A DNA stretch of 35,713 nt from UBA2287 sp037442025 (GTDB lineage Bacteria; Bacteroidota; Bacteroidia; Bacteroidales; Tenuifilaceae), in contig JBBIRB010000028.1 in the NCBI GenBank assembly GCA_037442025.1, positions 1 to 35,713 on the forward strand, in the 5' to 3' direction. Each line of letters begins with the position of its first letter. Positions within the stretch are counted from its first letter, which is position 1. Under the pieces are notes generated by a model, which had not been told where the DNA came from, searched no databases, and saw only the letters and a program-made list of their open reading frames with translations. Position numbers and translations under genes: made by a program. Of the stretch, positions 24,184-31,282 are shown piece by piece.

Positions 24184-24463
24184 AAGGTTTTGTTCGAAGC
24201 AATATTTGCACTGTAATACAGCAAGATTGGACAATTGGGAGAGCAAGATTGGACAATTAGTAAAGAAATAACAGAACAACCTTTGCAATAAAAACAAAGC
24301 CATGAAACACCCATGATAGTGCCCAAGCACAAAAACCGATGAATAAAATATGGGTGTTCCCTGCCTTTCTGCGAAACGCAGGCAGGCATCGTTGGAGATA
24401 GAAGCCACTTGCGTAAAAAAATGAAAAGCAACCAGATATTATCCATACATTAATTTTATTCGG
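24184..24463. other. Intergenic region upstream of the TonB-dependent receptor
   Basis: No gene is supported. It contains two direct copies of GCAAGATTGGACAATT (24221 and 24243 starts, period 22) and a hairpin at 24360-24386 with arms CCTGC and GCAGG around CTGCG/CGCAG. The CCTGCC/GGCAGG arms recur in the hairpin at 32395-32415. Confidence 0.6.
24221..24261. promoter_or_regulatory. Direct repeat, candidate LytTR-type regulator site
   Basis: Two copies of GCAAGATTGGACAATT are spaced exactly 22 bases apart. Each contains a 9-mer (ACAATTGGG at 24231, ACAATTAGT at 24253) that fits the LytTR half-site pattern (W M M G T T N R K, from memory) at all but the G position. LytTR proteins bind direct repeats about two helical turns apart. 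A LytTR regulator is encoded at 28502-29260. The link is inference; the sites are about 200 bases before the receptor start. Confidence 0.3.
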
Positions 24464-26605
24464 ATGAAAACAACCGCATTTCTACTGACAATTCTGCTTT
24501 CGGCAGTAACCATTTGGGCGCAAACCGTTGTAAAAGGCAAAATAACCGACACCAAGGGCGAGCCGCTTGCAGGAGCCAATGTATTTATTAAAGGCTCATA
24601 CGACGGAACTGCAGCCACCGAGGATGGATCGTATTCGTTTAAAACAACAACGAAAGGCAAAGTATTGCTTGTTGCAACCTTTATTGGCTTTGCCAATTTC
24701 GAAAAGGAGATAAACATCGATGGGAAAGCTGTTGAGGTTAACTTCACCCTAAAGGAGGAGGTTAATCGTATTAACGATGTGGTTATTACTGCAGGAACCT
24801 ACGAAACAGCCGACCGTAAGCGTAGCGTTACCCTTCAACCATTGGATATAGTAACAACCCCAAGCGCTGCTGGCGATATTTACGGTGCGCTTACCGCATT
24901 GCCCGGAACAGCTACTGTTGGTGAGGATGGTCGCCTGTTTGTTCGCGGTGGCGATGGCTACGAAACTAAAACCTTTATCGATGGGCTTCTGTCGAAAAAG
25001 CCCTATAGTTCGAACGTACCCGATTTACCCTCACGGGGACGGTTTTCGCCATTCCTTTTTAGCGGTACAACCTTTAGCACTGGCGGCTATTCGGCCGAGT
25101 ACGGACAGGCACTTTCGTCGGCACTTATTCTAAATACAACGGCTTTTCCACAGAAAACCCAAACTGATGTTTCAATAATGAGCATTGGCGGAGCTGTATC
25201 GCAAACAGTAAAGGGCAAGAAATCGTCGCTATCGCTGGGTGTCGAATATACCAATCTTGCCCCGTATTTTCAATTGGTTCCGCATAAATACACAATGAAC
25301 AGGTACCCCGAAGCAGTTGGTACAACCTTCACTCTTCGAAGAAAAATAACCAAAAACGGAATTTTAAAGGCTTTCAGCACTTATTCTGCAACACGATTTG
25401 GATTGCAATACCCCGATTTATCGCAAATGGGCACTATGGCTAATATTTCAATTGCCAACCAGAACAGCTACACCAACATTTCGTATAGCGACGATTTGGG
25501 AAAAGGTTGGACAATAAAGGGAGGTGTTGCCTTTACATTCGACGACAACAACCTGAACCTCGAAAGCATTTTGGTTAAAGAAACAAACTCGAACATGCAG
25601 GCTAAGGTTGTAGCCAAGAAAAATTTCTCGAACAATTTCACCCTATCCTTTGGTGCAGAGGAAACGTTTAATCGTTTTAATCAGCATTACCGTGTGATCG
25701 AAAGTCAATTCGAAAACAGAAGTGAATTCGATGACTTTGGCACGTCGCTCTTCGCCGAAGGCGAGTTTAGGCTATTTTCTCGACTGGCCCTTCGCACAGG
25801 CTTAAGGGGCGAACATAGCAGCTTGCTTAACGATAGTCGAATTGCTGCTCGCCTGTCGGCAGCAGTTAAACTTAGCCAGTCGGCACAGGTTTCGATTGCC
25901 TATGGAAACTTTTACCAAACCCCCGAGGAGAAACTTTTAAGATTTACAAGTTCGTTGGGTTTTGAGCAGGCCGACCATTACATTGTAAACTACCAATGGG
26001 AACGCACAAACCGAATTGTAAGGTTTGAAGTTTACCGGAAGGATTATAAGGATTTGGTTACATTCAACCCTGTTGAATTTTGGAATGGCAATCTTTACGC
26101 AAATTCGGGAACGGGGCGTTCGCAAGGAGTCGATGTATTTTTCCGCGACCGAAAAACCTTCAGGTTTTTTGAGTATTGGGTTTCATACTCTTTTGTCGAC
26201 TCGAAACGAAAGTACCGCGACTACCCCGAAATGGTAACTCCACCCTTTGCTCCAACCCATTCGGCAAGTTTTGTGGGAAAACTATGGGTGCAAAGCATAA
26301 CAACGCTGTTTGGTATTTCGGCAACATTTGCAACTGGCAGGCCCTTCAACAATCCTAACAGCAGTAAATTTATGGACGGTCGCACTCCATATTACAACGA
26401 TATAAGCATTAACTGCAGCCATCTACGAACCATTCTCCGAAAACCAGCTATCATTTACTTTTCGGTTAACAATTTGCTGGGGCGCGACAATATTTTCGGT
26501 TACCGCTACTATACACAGCCCAACGCAGAAGGTGTATACGAGTCGATGCCCGTTAAATCCGAATCGAAGAGGTTTTACTTTATTGGAATTTTCATCACTA
26601 TTTAA
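24464..26605 (+). CDS. TonB-dependent outer-membrane receptor with CarboxypepD_reg-like domain
   Basis: This 713-residue protein starts with a signal peptide (MKTTAFLLTILLSAVTIWAQ, cleavage near 19/20). Residues about 21-105 form a carboxypeptidase-regulatory-like domain (VVKGKITDTKGEPLAGANVFIKG), typical of Bacteroidetes receptors. A plug domain follows (about 115-220, with FVRGGDGYETKTFIDGLL), then a beta-barrel to an aromatic C-terminus. It is much shorter than SusC proteins and no SusD follows, so it is not a glycan SusCD pair. The substrate may be a metal chelate, vitamin or peptide. It is followed, across a palindromic repeat, by an exported TPR-like protein, then LytS/LytTR genes, a recurring type of neighbourhood. 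Confidence 0.88.
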   Translation: MKTTAFLLTILLSAVTIWAQTVVKGKITDTKGEPLAGANVFIKGSYDGTAATEDGSYSFKTTTKGKVLLVATFIGFANFEKEINIDGKAVEVNFTLKEEVNRINDVVITAGTYETADRKRSVTLQPLDIVTTPSAAGDIYGALTALPGTATVGEDGRLFVRGGDGYETKTFIDGLLSKKPYSSNVPDLPSRGRFSPFLFSGTTFSTGGYSAEYGQALSSALILNTTAFPQKTQTDVSIMSIGGAVSQTVKGKKSSLSLGVEYTNLAPYFQLVPHKYTMNRYPEAVGTTFTLRRKITKNGILKAFSTYSATRFGLQYPDLSQMGTMANISIANQNSYTNISYSDDLGKGWTIKGGVAFTFDDNNLNLESILVKETNSNMQAKVVAKKNFSNNFTLSFGAEETFNRFNQHYRVIESQFENRSEFDDFGTSLFAEGEFRLFSRLALRTGLRGEHSSLLNDSRIAARLSAAVKLSQSAQVSIAYGNFYQTPEEKLLRFTSSLGFEQADHYIVNYQWERTNRIVRFEVYRKDYKDLVTFNPVEFWNGNLYANSGTGRSQGVDVFFRDRKTFRFFEYWVSYSFVDSKRKYRDYPEMVTPPFAPTHSASFVGKLWVQSITTLFGISATFATGRPFNNPNSSKFMDGRTPYYNDISINCSHLRTILRKPAIIYFSVNNLLGRDNIFGYRYYTQPNAEGVYESMPVKSESKRFYFIGIFITI

Positions 26606-26607
26606 TT

Positions 26608-26666
26608 AACCACAATAGGCACAGTAGAGCAAAATAGGCTAATGTGACCTATGTGTCTATGTGGTT
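26608..26666. repeat. Palindromic repeat (copy 4)
   Basis: AACCACAATAGGCACA at the left and TGTGTCTATGTGGTT at the right (ending 26666) are imperfect inverted arms of the same family as the catabolic-cluster copies. It lies between the TonB receptor and TPR-like genes, so the mRNA would carry a hairpin there. Confidence 0.7.
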
Positions 26667-26695
26667 CAAAAACAAATAACTTAAATCAAACCAAA

Positions 26696-27340
26696 ATGAA
26701 AAAACTAATCATCATCGTAATTGCCCTAACCATGTTAGGAAATGTAATGGCTCAGCAGCCAAATTTTGAGAACGCCATGAAGGAAACACTTGCGTTACTC
26801 GACAGCGCCAAAACCCCAACCGATATGCAGCAGGTTATTGGTAGGTTTACCCGCATTTCGCAGGCCGAAAATAAGCGTTGGGAAGCATTGTACTACCTTG
26901 CGTACACTCAAATTAACTTCAGTTTTTGGGAAAAGGACGGCGATAAAAAGGATGCCATTCTCGATGAGGCTCAAAAGAGTATCGATAAAGCGCTTGAATT
27001 AAATGGGGATAAATCGGAACTATTCGCTTTGCAAGCATTTTTGTACCAGGGACGAATTCATGTAAGTTCGATGCGTGGAATGACCTACTCACCAAAGGCG
27101 GCAGAGGTTTTAGAAAAAGCCATTAAGGAGAACCCCGAAAACCCAAGAGCTCATTTTTTAATGGGACAAAATATCTATTATACCCCATCAATGTTTGGTG
27201 GAGGAACTAAAAATGCACTCCCCAAATTTCAGAAGGCAAAGGAACTTTTTGAAAAGGAGCGTGGAAAAAGTGGTTTAGAACCCAAATGGGGCGGAAAAGC
27301 AAACAAAAAAATACTCGATAAATTAATTAATGAGTCGTAG
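26696..27340 (+). CDS. Exported TPR-like protein
   Basis: From ATG 26696 the protein has 214 residues and a clean signal peptide (MKKLIIIVIALTMLGNVMAQ). The longer frame from 26651 lies inside the palindromic repeat and lacks a signal, so it was rejected. The mature part is helical, with TPR-like pairs at about 50-75 (RWEALYYLAYTQINFSFW), 85-120 (DEAQKSIDKALELNGDKSELFALQAFLYQGR) and 135-165 (AEVLEKAIKENPENPRAHFLMGQNIYY). No enzyme motif is seen. It probably works in the periplasm or at the outer membrane as a binding or scaffold protein, perhaps with the receptor before it. A terminator follows. Confidence 0.82.
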   Translation: MKKLIIIVIALTMLGNVMAQQPNFENAMKETLALLDSAKTPTDMQQVIGRFTRISQAENKRWEALYYLAYTQINFSFWEKDGDKKDAILDEAQKSIDKALELNGDKSELFALQAFLYQGRIHVSSMRGMTYSPKAAEVLEKAIKENPENPRAHFLMGQNIYYTPSMFGGGTKNALPKFQKAKELFEKERGKSGLEPKWGGKANKKILDKLINES

Positions 27341-27349
27341 TATAAATTG

Positions 27350-27396
27350 AAACCAATAAGTTCGACCAGTTGCGAGGTTCGGCTTATTGGTTTATT
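27350..27396 (+). terminator. Rho-independent terminator
   Basis: AAACCAATAAG (27350-27360) pairs perfectly with CTTATTGGTTT (27383-27393); the stem continues inward through wobbles to CC/GG. A short T-rich tail follows. It separates the receptor/TPR unit from the LytS promoter. Confidence 0.75.
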
Positions 27397-27412
27397 AGGA
27401 TTAATATCGTTA

Positions 27413-27441
27413 TTGTGGCTTCGAAACATTTGCTACATTTG
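27413..27441 (+). promoter_or_regulatory. Bacteroidetes-type promoter for lytS-lytTR pair
   Basis: TTG (27413-27415), an 18-base spacer and TACATTTG (27434-27441) match the Bacteroidetes pattern with the same spacing as the promoter at 2601-2629. The start codon follows 20 bases later. Confidence 0.65.
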
Positions 27442-27460
27442 AATGTAAAAAAATTTCATA

Positions 27461-28495
27461 ATGAAAAACTTGAGACGAGTATTGCTTTTTCAAATCAGGG
27501 ATATATTACTTTCATATCTACTTAGTTTGCTGGTTACCTATATATTTGCTGGAAGCAGAATGTTTTCAAACTTTGAAACATCATTTAAATACTCATTGTT
27601 TGGATTTTTAATTGCAATAAGCCTTTGGAAAGGCAATCAGTTTATTGGTTGGATTGTTTCAAAAAAATACCCTTGGAATATAAACCCTAGGTTGTCGCTT
27701 ACTATAAACTTATTGGGTGCCTTTGTATATTCGGTTATTGCCATAAGTTTAGTTTACTTTTTCATATTTCAGTATCTATTCAATATTAACTTTTTCGAAA
27801 GGCTTAGTTCAATTATTCCTCAAATGATTGTCACCTTAGTCATCTCCTTACTTGTAACAGCTACTTTTTATATTGCTATTTTTTTTAAATGGTGGAGAAT
27901 TGCCACAGTTAATGAGGAAAGATTAAAACAAGAAGCAATACAGCTCCGCTACGATGCGCTAAAAAGCAATGTTAATCCACATTTTTTGTTCAATAGCCTA
28001 AGCGTTTTAACATCGTTGGTCGACACCGACGCGCAAAAGGCCAAGGACTTTATTCAGCAATTTTCGAATATATACCGCTATGTACTGGAACAGCGCGACA
28101 GAGAGTTAGTTCCCTTGCAGGAGGAGATTACTTTTATTAAGTCGTTTACAAATCTTCATCTAATTCGACACGACAATAACTTAAAGGTTAACATTGAGGT
28201 TAATGATTTGTCGGGATTAATAATTCCTTTATCGCTTCAAATTCTATTGGAAAACTGCTTTAAGCATAACATCATTTCCGAAGAAAGCCCCTTGCTTGTT
28301 AGGGTTTGGAGGGAAATGGATTATATTATTATTCAAAATAATTTACAGAAACGTAACACCATTCTCGAGCCGGGGGGTGTAGGTTTAGATACCATTTCGA
28401 AACAGTTCGTGCATTTTTCCGAAAGAAAATTGGAGATTGTACAAACCGCAACCCATTATACTGTAAAAATACCCGTACTCAACAATATTAAGTAA
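27461..28495 (+). CDS. LytS/YehU-type sensor histidine kinase
   Basis: This 344-residue membrane kinase has four likely transmembrane helices within residues 10-145, with no large periplasmic domain, then a His_kinase core: NPHFLFNSL with the phospho-accepting His174, and an ATPase region with the N-box LLENCFKHN (Asn265) and a G-box GGVGLDTI (305-312), where GLxN is more usual. Family knowledge: such kinases phosphorylate an adjacent LytTR regulator. The regulator gene starts 6 bases downstream, so they form a two-component system. The stimulus is unknown, sensed through the membrane segment. Confidence 0.92.
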   Translation: MKNLRRVLLFQIRDILLSYLLSLLVTYIFAGSRMFSNFETSFKYSLFGFLIAISLWKGNQFIGWIVSKKYPWNINPRLSLTINLLGAFVYSVIAISLVYFFIFQYLFNINFFERLSSIIPQMIVTLVISLLVTATFYIAIFFKWWRIATVNEERLKQEAIQLRYDALKSNVNPHFLFNSLSVLTSLVDTDAQKAKDFIQQFSNIYRYVLEQRDRELVPLQEEITFIKSFTNLHLIRHDNNLKVNIEVNDLSGLIIPLSLQILLENCFKHNIISEESPLLVRVWREMDYIIIQNNLQKRNTILEPGGVGLDTISKQFVHFSERKLEIVQTATHYTVKIPVLNNIK

Positions 28496-28501
28496 AACCC
28501 A

Positions 28502-29260
28502 ATGCACTACATAATTGCCGAAGACGAAAAACCCACAGCCGAAAGGCTGAAAAAAATGGTTTCGGGCATTGCACCTGAACTGAATCATATTGCAACATTC
28601 GATTCGGTTTCGTCGGCAATTAAGTGGCTTAAATCGAATCCTCATCCAAGCCTTGCATTTTTCGATATTCAATTGGCCGATGGATTAAGCTTTGAAATTT
28701 TCGAGCAGGTTGAAATTGAATTCCCGGTAATTTTTACCACAGCCTTTAACGAGTATGCCATAAAGGCGTTTAAGGTGACCAGCATCGACTATTTGCTAAA
28801 GCCTATCGACGAAGCCGAACTATCGAAGGCAATTGGTAAATTTCAAAAGGGTTTTTCCCATAAACCACAGGCTTTAAATAGCGATGCCATTGCCAAGACT
28901 CTTTCGATGCTAACGAATACTTATAAAACCCGCTTTGTGGTTAAGGTTGGCGAGCATTTACGAATGGTTCCTGTTGAAGAAATTGCACTCTTTTTTAGCA
29001 GCGAAAAGTACACGTTTATTCGTACCATTGCAGGTCGCGACTATGGAATTGACCAATCGTTGGAGCAAGTGGCTGTAGTTGTAAATCCAAAGGATTTTTT
29101 TCGAGTAAGCCGCAAGTACGTTGTTGCCCTTTCGGCCATAGCTGATATAATATCGTACTCGGGCAGCCGTTTAAAGTTAAAACTATCGGTGCCAACCGAT
29201 GAGGAAATTCTCGTAAGCCGCGAAAAGGTTGCCGAATTTAAGGCGTGGATTGATAGGTAG
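28502..29260 (+). CDS. LytTR-family response regulator
   Basis: This 252-residue protein has a receiver domain (1-115) with phospho-acceptor Asp55 in LAFFDIQLADG, acidic pair EDE at 7-9, and KP near residue 100, then a LytTR DNA-binding domain (about 145-250, with VPVEEIALFFSSEKYTFI and FFRVSRKYVVAL). It is the partner of the LytS kinase just upstream. LytTR domains bind direct repeats; a candidate site lies upstream of the TonB receptor at 24221-24261. Its last 23 bases overlap the convergent DUF2784 gene. Confidence 0.93.
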   Translation: MHYIIAEDEKPTAERLKKMVSGIAPELNHIATFDSVSSAIKWLKSNPHPSLAFFDIQLADGLSFEIFEQVEIEFPVIFTTAFNEYAIKAFKVTSIDYLLKPIDEAELSKAIGKFQKGFSHKPQALNSDAIAKTLSMLTNTYKTRFVVKVGEHLRMVPVEEIALFFSSEKYTFIRTIAGRDYGIDQSLEQVAVVVNPKDFFRVSRKYVVALSAIADIISYSGSRLKLKLSVPTDEEILVSREKVAEFKAWIDR

Positions 29261-29639
29261 TTATCTTTCTGCGCTTTATGAAATGTCGAGTATTTAATGT
29301 TACTGATATACAAAGCGCTCCCAAATATACCCAAAGTGTAAGCCTGTCGGCAACCGCATCGCTCATGTCAATGCCTAAAAGCCTTTTAAAAAGGTAGGCA
29401 ATGTAGCTGTTAGTTTCGGGGTCCTTACCCATTTTATCAAGAACCATCCAGTGCCAATCGGTTAGCGGGCAGTAGCCCAAACCATAAAAAAAACCGAGAA
29501 AAACCCACGATCCTCCGGTGAGCAAAAGGGTTACTAAGTTATATCTGAGCCATGCTTTGCGTATCCACCCAAAAAGGTTGAATGCAATAAGCAGTGTGTG
29601 AAATGCCACAAAAAACCAATCGAGCAGATGGTAAAGCAT
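29238..29639 (-). CDS. DUF2784 membrane protein
   Basis: This 133-residue protein matches DUF2784: a short polytopic membrane protein with about four helices (about 8-25, 35-55, a YCPLTDWHW turn at 56-64, and 100-120). The conserved CPLTDWHW segment in the loop is the family hallmark. Function is unknown. It begins 14 bases after the phosphofructokinase stop on the same strand and is probably read through from it. The 3' end overlaps the LytTR gene tail-to-tail by 23 bases. Confidence 0.85.
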   Translation of the reverse strand: MLYHLLDWFFVAFHTLLIAFNLFGWIRKAWLRYNLVTLLLTGGSWVFLGFFYGLGYCPLTDWHWMVLDKMGKDPETNSYIAYLFKRLLGIDMSDAVADRLTLWVYLGALCISVTLNTRHFIKRRKITTYQSTP

Positions 29640-29653
29640 TGCTAGGATTTAAT

Positions 29654-30856
29654 TTATTCGCTGGTCATAATGAACAGTGGCAACATTTCAAAACTCTTAT
29701 AGAAAGGCCTAAGCCTTTCGGTGTTATAGTAACGCTGAACATTTACCAGCTTTTTACTGCTGGTAACCACATCAATTGGCATATTATCGTATCGTCCATT
29801 TTTTAGTACAACAAGTCGACCATGAACCCCTTTAAGAATTAAGTCGAGGGCCAGATTGCCAAATGCCATAGGAACAATTGAGTCGATTGCGTCGGGTTCG
29901 CCGCCACGAACTAAGTAACCCAATTTTTGATTAATAATATTAATATTCTTCCCCTTATTGTATTTTGGCGTAAATTCCTTAATTCTTTCGGAAACCAGCT
30001 CGCCAATTCCACCCAGCTTGGCATGGCCATATGCATCGACTTCGGTGCCCGAGTACACCATTTTATCCATTCCTTCAAAAGTTGAACCTTCGCTAACCAT
30101 AACCGACGAGTAACGGCTGGGATGCCCATTACGATCCTCAACCAAAAGTTTGGTTAAAAGTTCAATATCGAACTTGTGTTCAGGAATTACGCAACGATTG
30201 GCTACTCCGGCCATTGTGGGTAGCATAGCGGTAAATCCGGCGTAACGGCCAAACACCTCCATTACCAAAATTCGCTCGTGCGAACCTGCCGATGTACGAA
30301 GAATGTCGGTCATCGATATGGTTCGGGTTATGCATGTGCTAAACCCTATGCAATAATCGGTTCCGGGAACATCGTTGTCCATGGTTTTGGGAATGGCAAT
30401 AACCCTAACACCCTCTTTATATAGGCGAACTCCATAACTTAACGTATCGTCGCCGCCAATGGGAATGAGATAATCGACTCCTAAAAAGTCGAGATTCTTA
30501 AGCACTTCGGGAGTAAGGTCGTTAATATCTTTAGTATACTTGTCTTTTAAATGGTTGGGTATATCGTCTTTCTTAACCTTTGAGGGGTTTGTTCGCGAAG
30601 TGTGAAGAAAGGTTCCGCCCGTTCGGAAAGCCCTATTTACCCGTTCTTCGGTAAGTATTTCGTAGCATTGCGAATTATCGGCTTTTTTATCGCGTATAAT
30701 TTCAATCATTCCTTTCCAACCCCTTCTTAGTCCTATTACCTCGTAACCCTCGCGAAGAGCGCGAATGGTAACCGCCCTAATTGCAGGATTTAAACCAGGA
30801 ACATCGCCACCACCAGTTAAAATGGCAATTACACCTTTACTTTTCGTTGTTGCCAT
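29654..30856 (-). CDS. 6-phosphofructokinase, pyrophosphate-dependent type
   Basis: This 400-residue enzyme phosphorylates fructose 6-phosphate. N-terminal GGGDVPGLN (15-23) is the phosphate-donor loop. The two diagnostic positions both read as PPi type: GGDDT at 134-138 has Asp137 where ATP enzymes have Gly (GGDGS), and PKTMDND at 156-162 has Lys157 where ATP enzymes have Gly (PGTIDND). Family knowledge: these residues block ATP and favour pyrophosphate. Asp160 is the catalytic base. MEVFGRYAGF is the sugar-phosphate site. Together with pyruvate phosphate dikinase at 32636-35362 it suggests PPi-linked glycolysis. It is first in an operon with DUF2784. Confidence 0.92.
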   Translation of the reverse strand: MATTKSKGVIAILTGGGDVPGLNPAIRAVTIRALREGYEVIGLRRGWKGMIEIIRDKKADNSQCYEILTEERVNRAFRTGGTFLHTSRTNPSKVKKDDIPNHLKDKYTKDINDLTPEVLKNLDFLGVDYLIPIGGDDTLSYGVRLYKEGVRVIAIPKTMDNDVPGTDYCIGFSTCITRTISMTDILRTSAGSHERILVMEVFGRYAGFTAMLPTMAGVANRCVIPEHKFDIELLTKLLVEDRNGHPSRYSSVMVSEGSTFEGMDKMVYSGTEVDAYGHAKLGGIGELVSERIKEFTPKYNKGKNINIINQKLGYLVRGGEPDAIDSIVPMAFGNLALDLILKGVHGRLVVLKNGRYDNMPIDVVTSSKKLVNVQRYYNTERLRPFYKSFEMLPLFIMTSE

Positions 30857-30890
30857 AATGCCTCTTATTAAAGGTTTGTAGTTATTATGA

Positions 30891-30906
30891 ATTGAGAATT
30901 CTCAAT
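30891..30906. promoter_or_regulatory. 16-bp perfect palindrome upstream of phosphofructokinase
   Basis: ATTGAGAATTCTCAAT is a perfect palindrome centred about 42 bases upstream of the phosphofructokinase start. It could be a dimeric-repressor operator or a small hairpin in the 5' leader. No regulator can be assigned from sequence. Confidence 0.4.
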
Positions 30907-30954
30907 CTCACTTATCCATGCAAATTACTTAAATATGAAAAATAATACAACTGT

Positions 30955-30988
30955 TTTGTTCTTCAACTCCAATAATTTTTTATTTTTG
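30955..30988 (+). promoter_or_regulatory. Promoter for the asnA leader and asnA
   Basis: TTTG (30955-30958) and TATTTTTG (30981-30988, a TAnnTTTG match) are separated by 22 bases, slightly long. Transcription would start near 30993-30996, about 15 bases before the first leader ORF and about 290 bases before asnA. Confidence 0.55.
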
Positions 30989-31009
30989 TTGAGTAACGAT
31001 TAACGAGAA

Positions 31010-31084
31010 ATGATACTACATAATAACATACCTTTCAATTCGGCAAATAATAATCCGTTTGCTGCTGGAATGTTTTTAAGTTAA
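31010..31084 (+). CDS. Asparagine-rich leader peptide 1 (asnA attenuator)
   Basis: ATG 31010 opens a 24-codon ORF ending in TAA at 31082. It begins MILHNNIPF and has six Asn, including three in a row (codons 13-15, 31046-31054). It follows a promoter-like sequence directly and precedes an intrinsic terminator. CTGGAA in its codons 19-21 region (31065-31070) is complementary to TTCCAG (31111-31116), which includes part of the terminator's 5' arm. A ribosome stalled at the Asn codons would leave this segment free to block the terminator; one reaching the stop codon would cover it. This is the classic leader-peptide attenuator design; function is inferred. Confidence 0.7.
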   Translation: MILHNNIPFNSANNNPFAAGMFLS

Positions 31085-31104
31085 TTATAATCAAATTATT
31101 AACT

Positions 31105-31133
31105 AAAGCCTTCCAGAGTTGGGAGGCTTTTTT
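31105..31133 (+). terminator. Attenuator terminator 1 of the asnA leader
   Basis: AAAGCCTTCC (31105-31114) pairs with GGGAGGCTTT (31121-31130), one wobble, 6-base loop, with six T from 31128. It lies 20 bases after leader ORF 1 and before leader ORF 2, so it would stop transcription before asnA unless disrupted. Confidence 0.85.
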
Positions 31134-31143
31134 GTTTAAAACT

Positions 31144-31203
31144 ATGGAATTAATGCGTATTAACAATAACAATAATAATAATGCTCCACCAAATGGCGGA
31201 TAG
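31144..31203 (+). CDS. Asparagine-run leader peptide 2 (asnA attenuator)
   Basis: ATG 31144 opens a 19-codon ORF reading MELMRINNNNNNNAPPNGG, stop TAG at 31201. Seven consecutive Asn codons (31162-31182, mixed AAC and AAT) plus one more make it a natural sensor of charged tRNA-Asn. Its last codons contain GGCGG (31195-31199), perfectly complementary to CCGCC (31236-31240) in the 5' arm of the next terminator. Stalling in the Asn run would leave GGCGG free to form an antiterminator; finishing translation would hide it. The mix of two Asn codons argues against a simple trinucleotide repeat. Directly upstream of asnA, whose product makes asparagine. Confidence 0.85.
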   Translation: MELMRINNNNNNNAPPNGG

Positions 31204-31233
31204 GATTACTATTGTTATATCGATACTAAACCC

Positions 31234-31259
31234 ACCCGCCCCTCAAAGGCGGGTTTTTT
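31234..31259 (+). terminator. Attenuator terminator 2 of the asnA leader
   Basis: ACCCGCC (31234-31240) pairs with GGCGGGT (31248-31254) over a 7-base loop, followed by a six-T run ending at 31259. It is 24 bases before the asnA start codon, so it must be bypassed for asnA expression from the upstream promoter. Confidence 0.9.
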
Positions 31260-31282
31260 ATTAACCCTTAATTTAATTTAAA

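Noticed and set aside
26651..26695. Upstream ATG extension of the exported TPR-like protein
   Set aside because: It lies in a palindromic repeat and would bury the signal peptide; ATG 26696 gives a normal signal sequence.
31144..31203. Poly-Asn run as a mere AAT trinucleotide slippage tract
   Set aside because: The run mixes AAC and AAT codons, lies in an ORF with its own start and stop, and sits with a terminator and antiterminator pairing directly before the asparagine synthetase gene.
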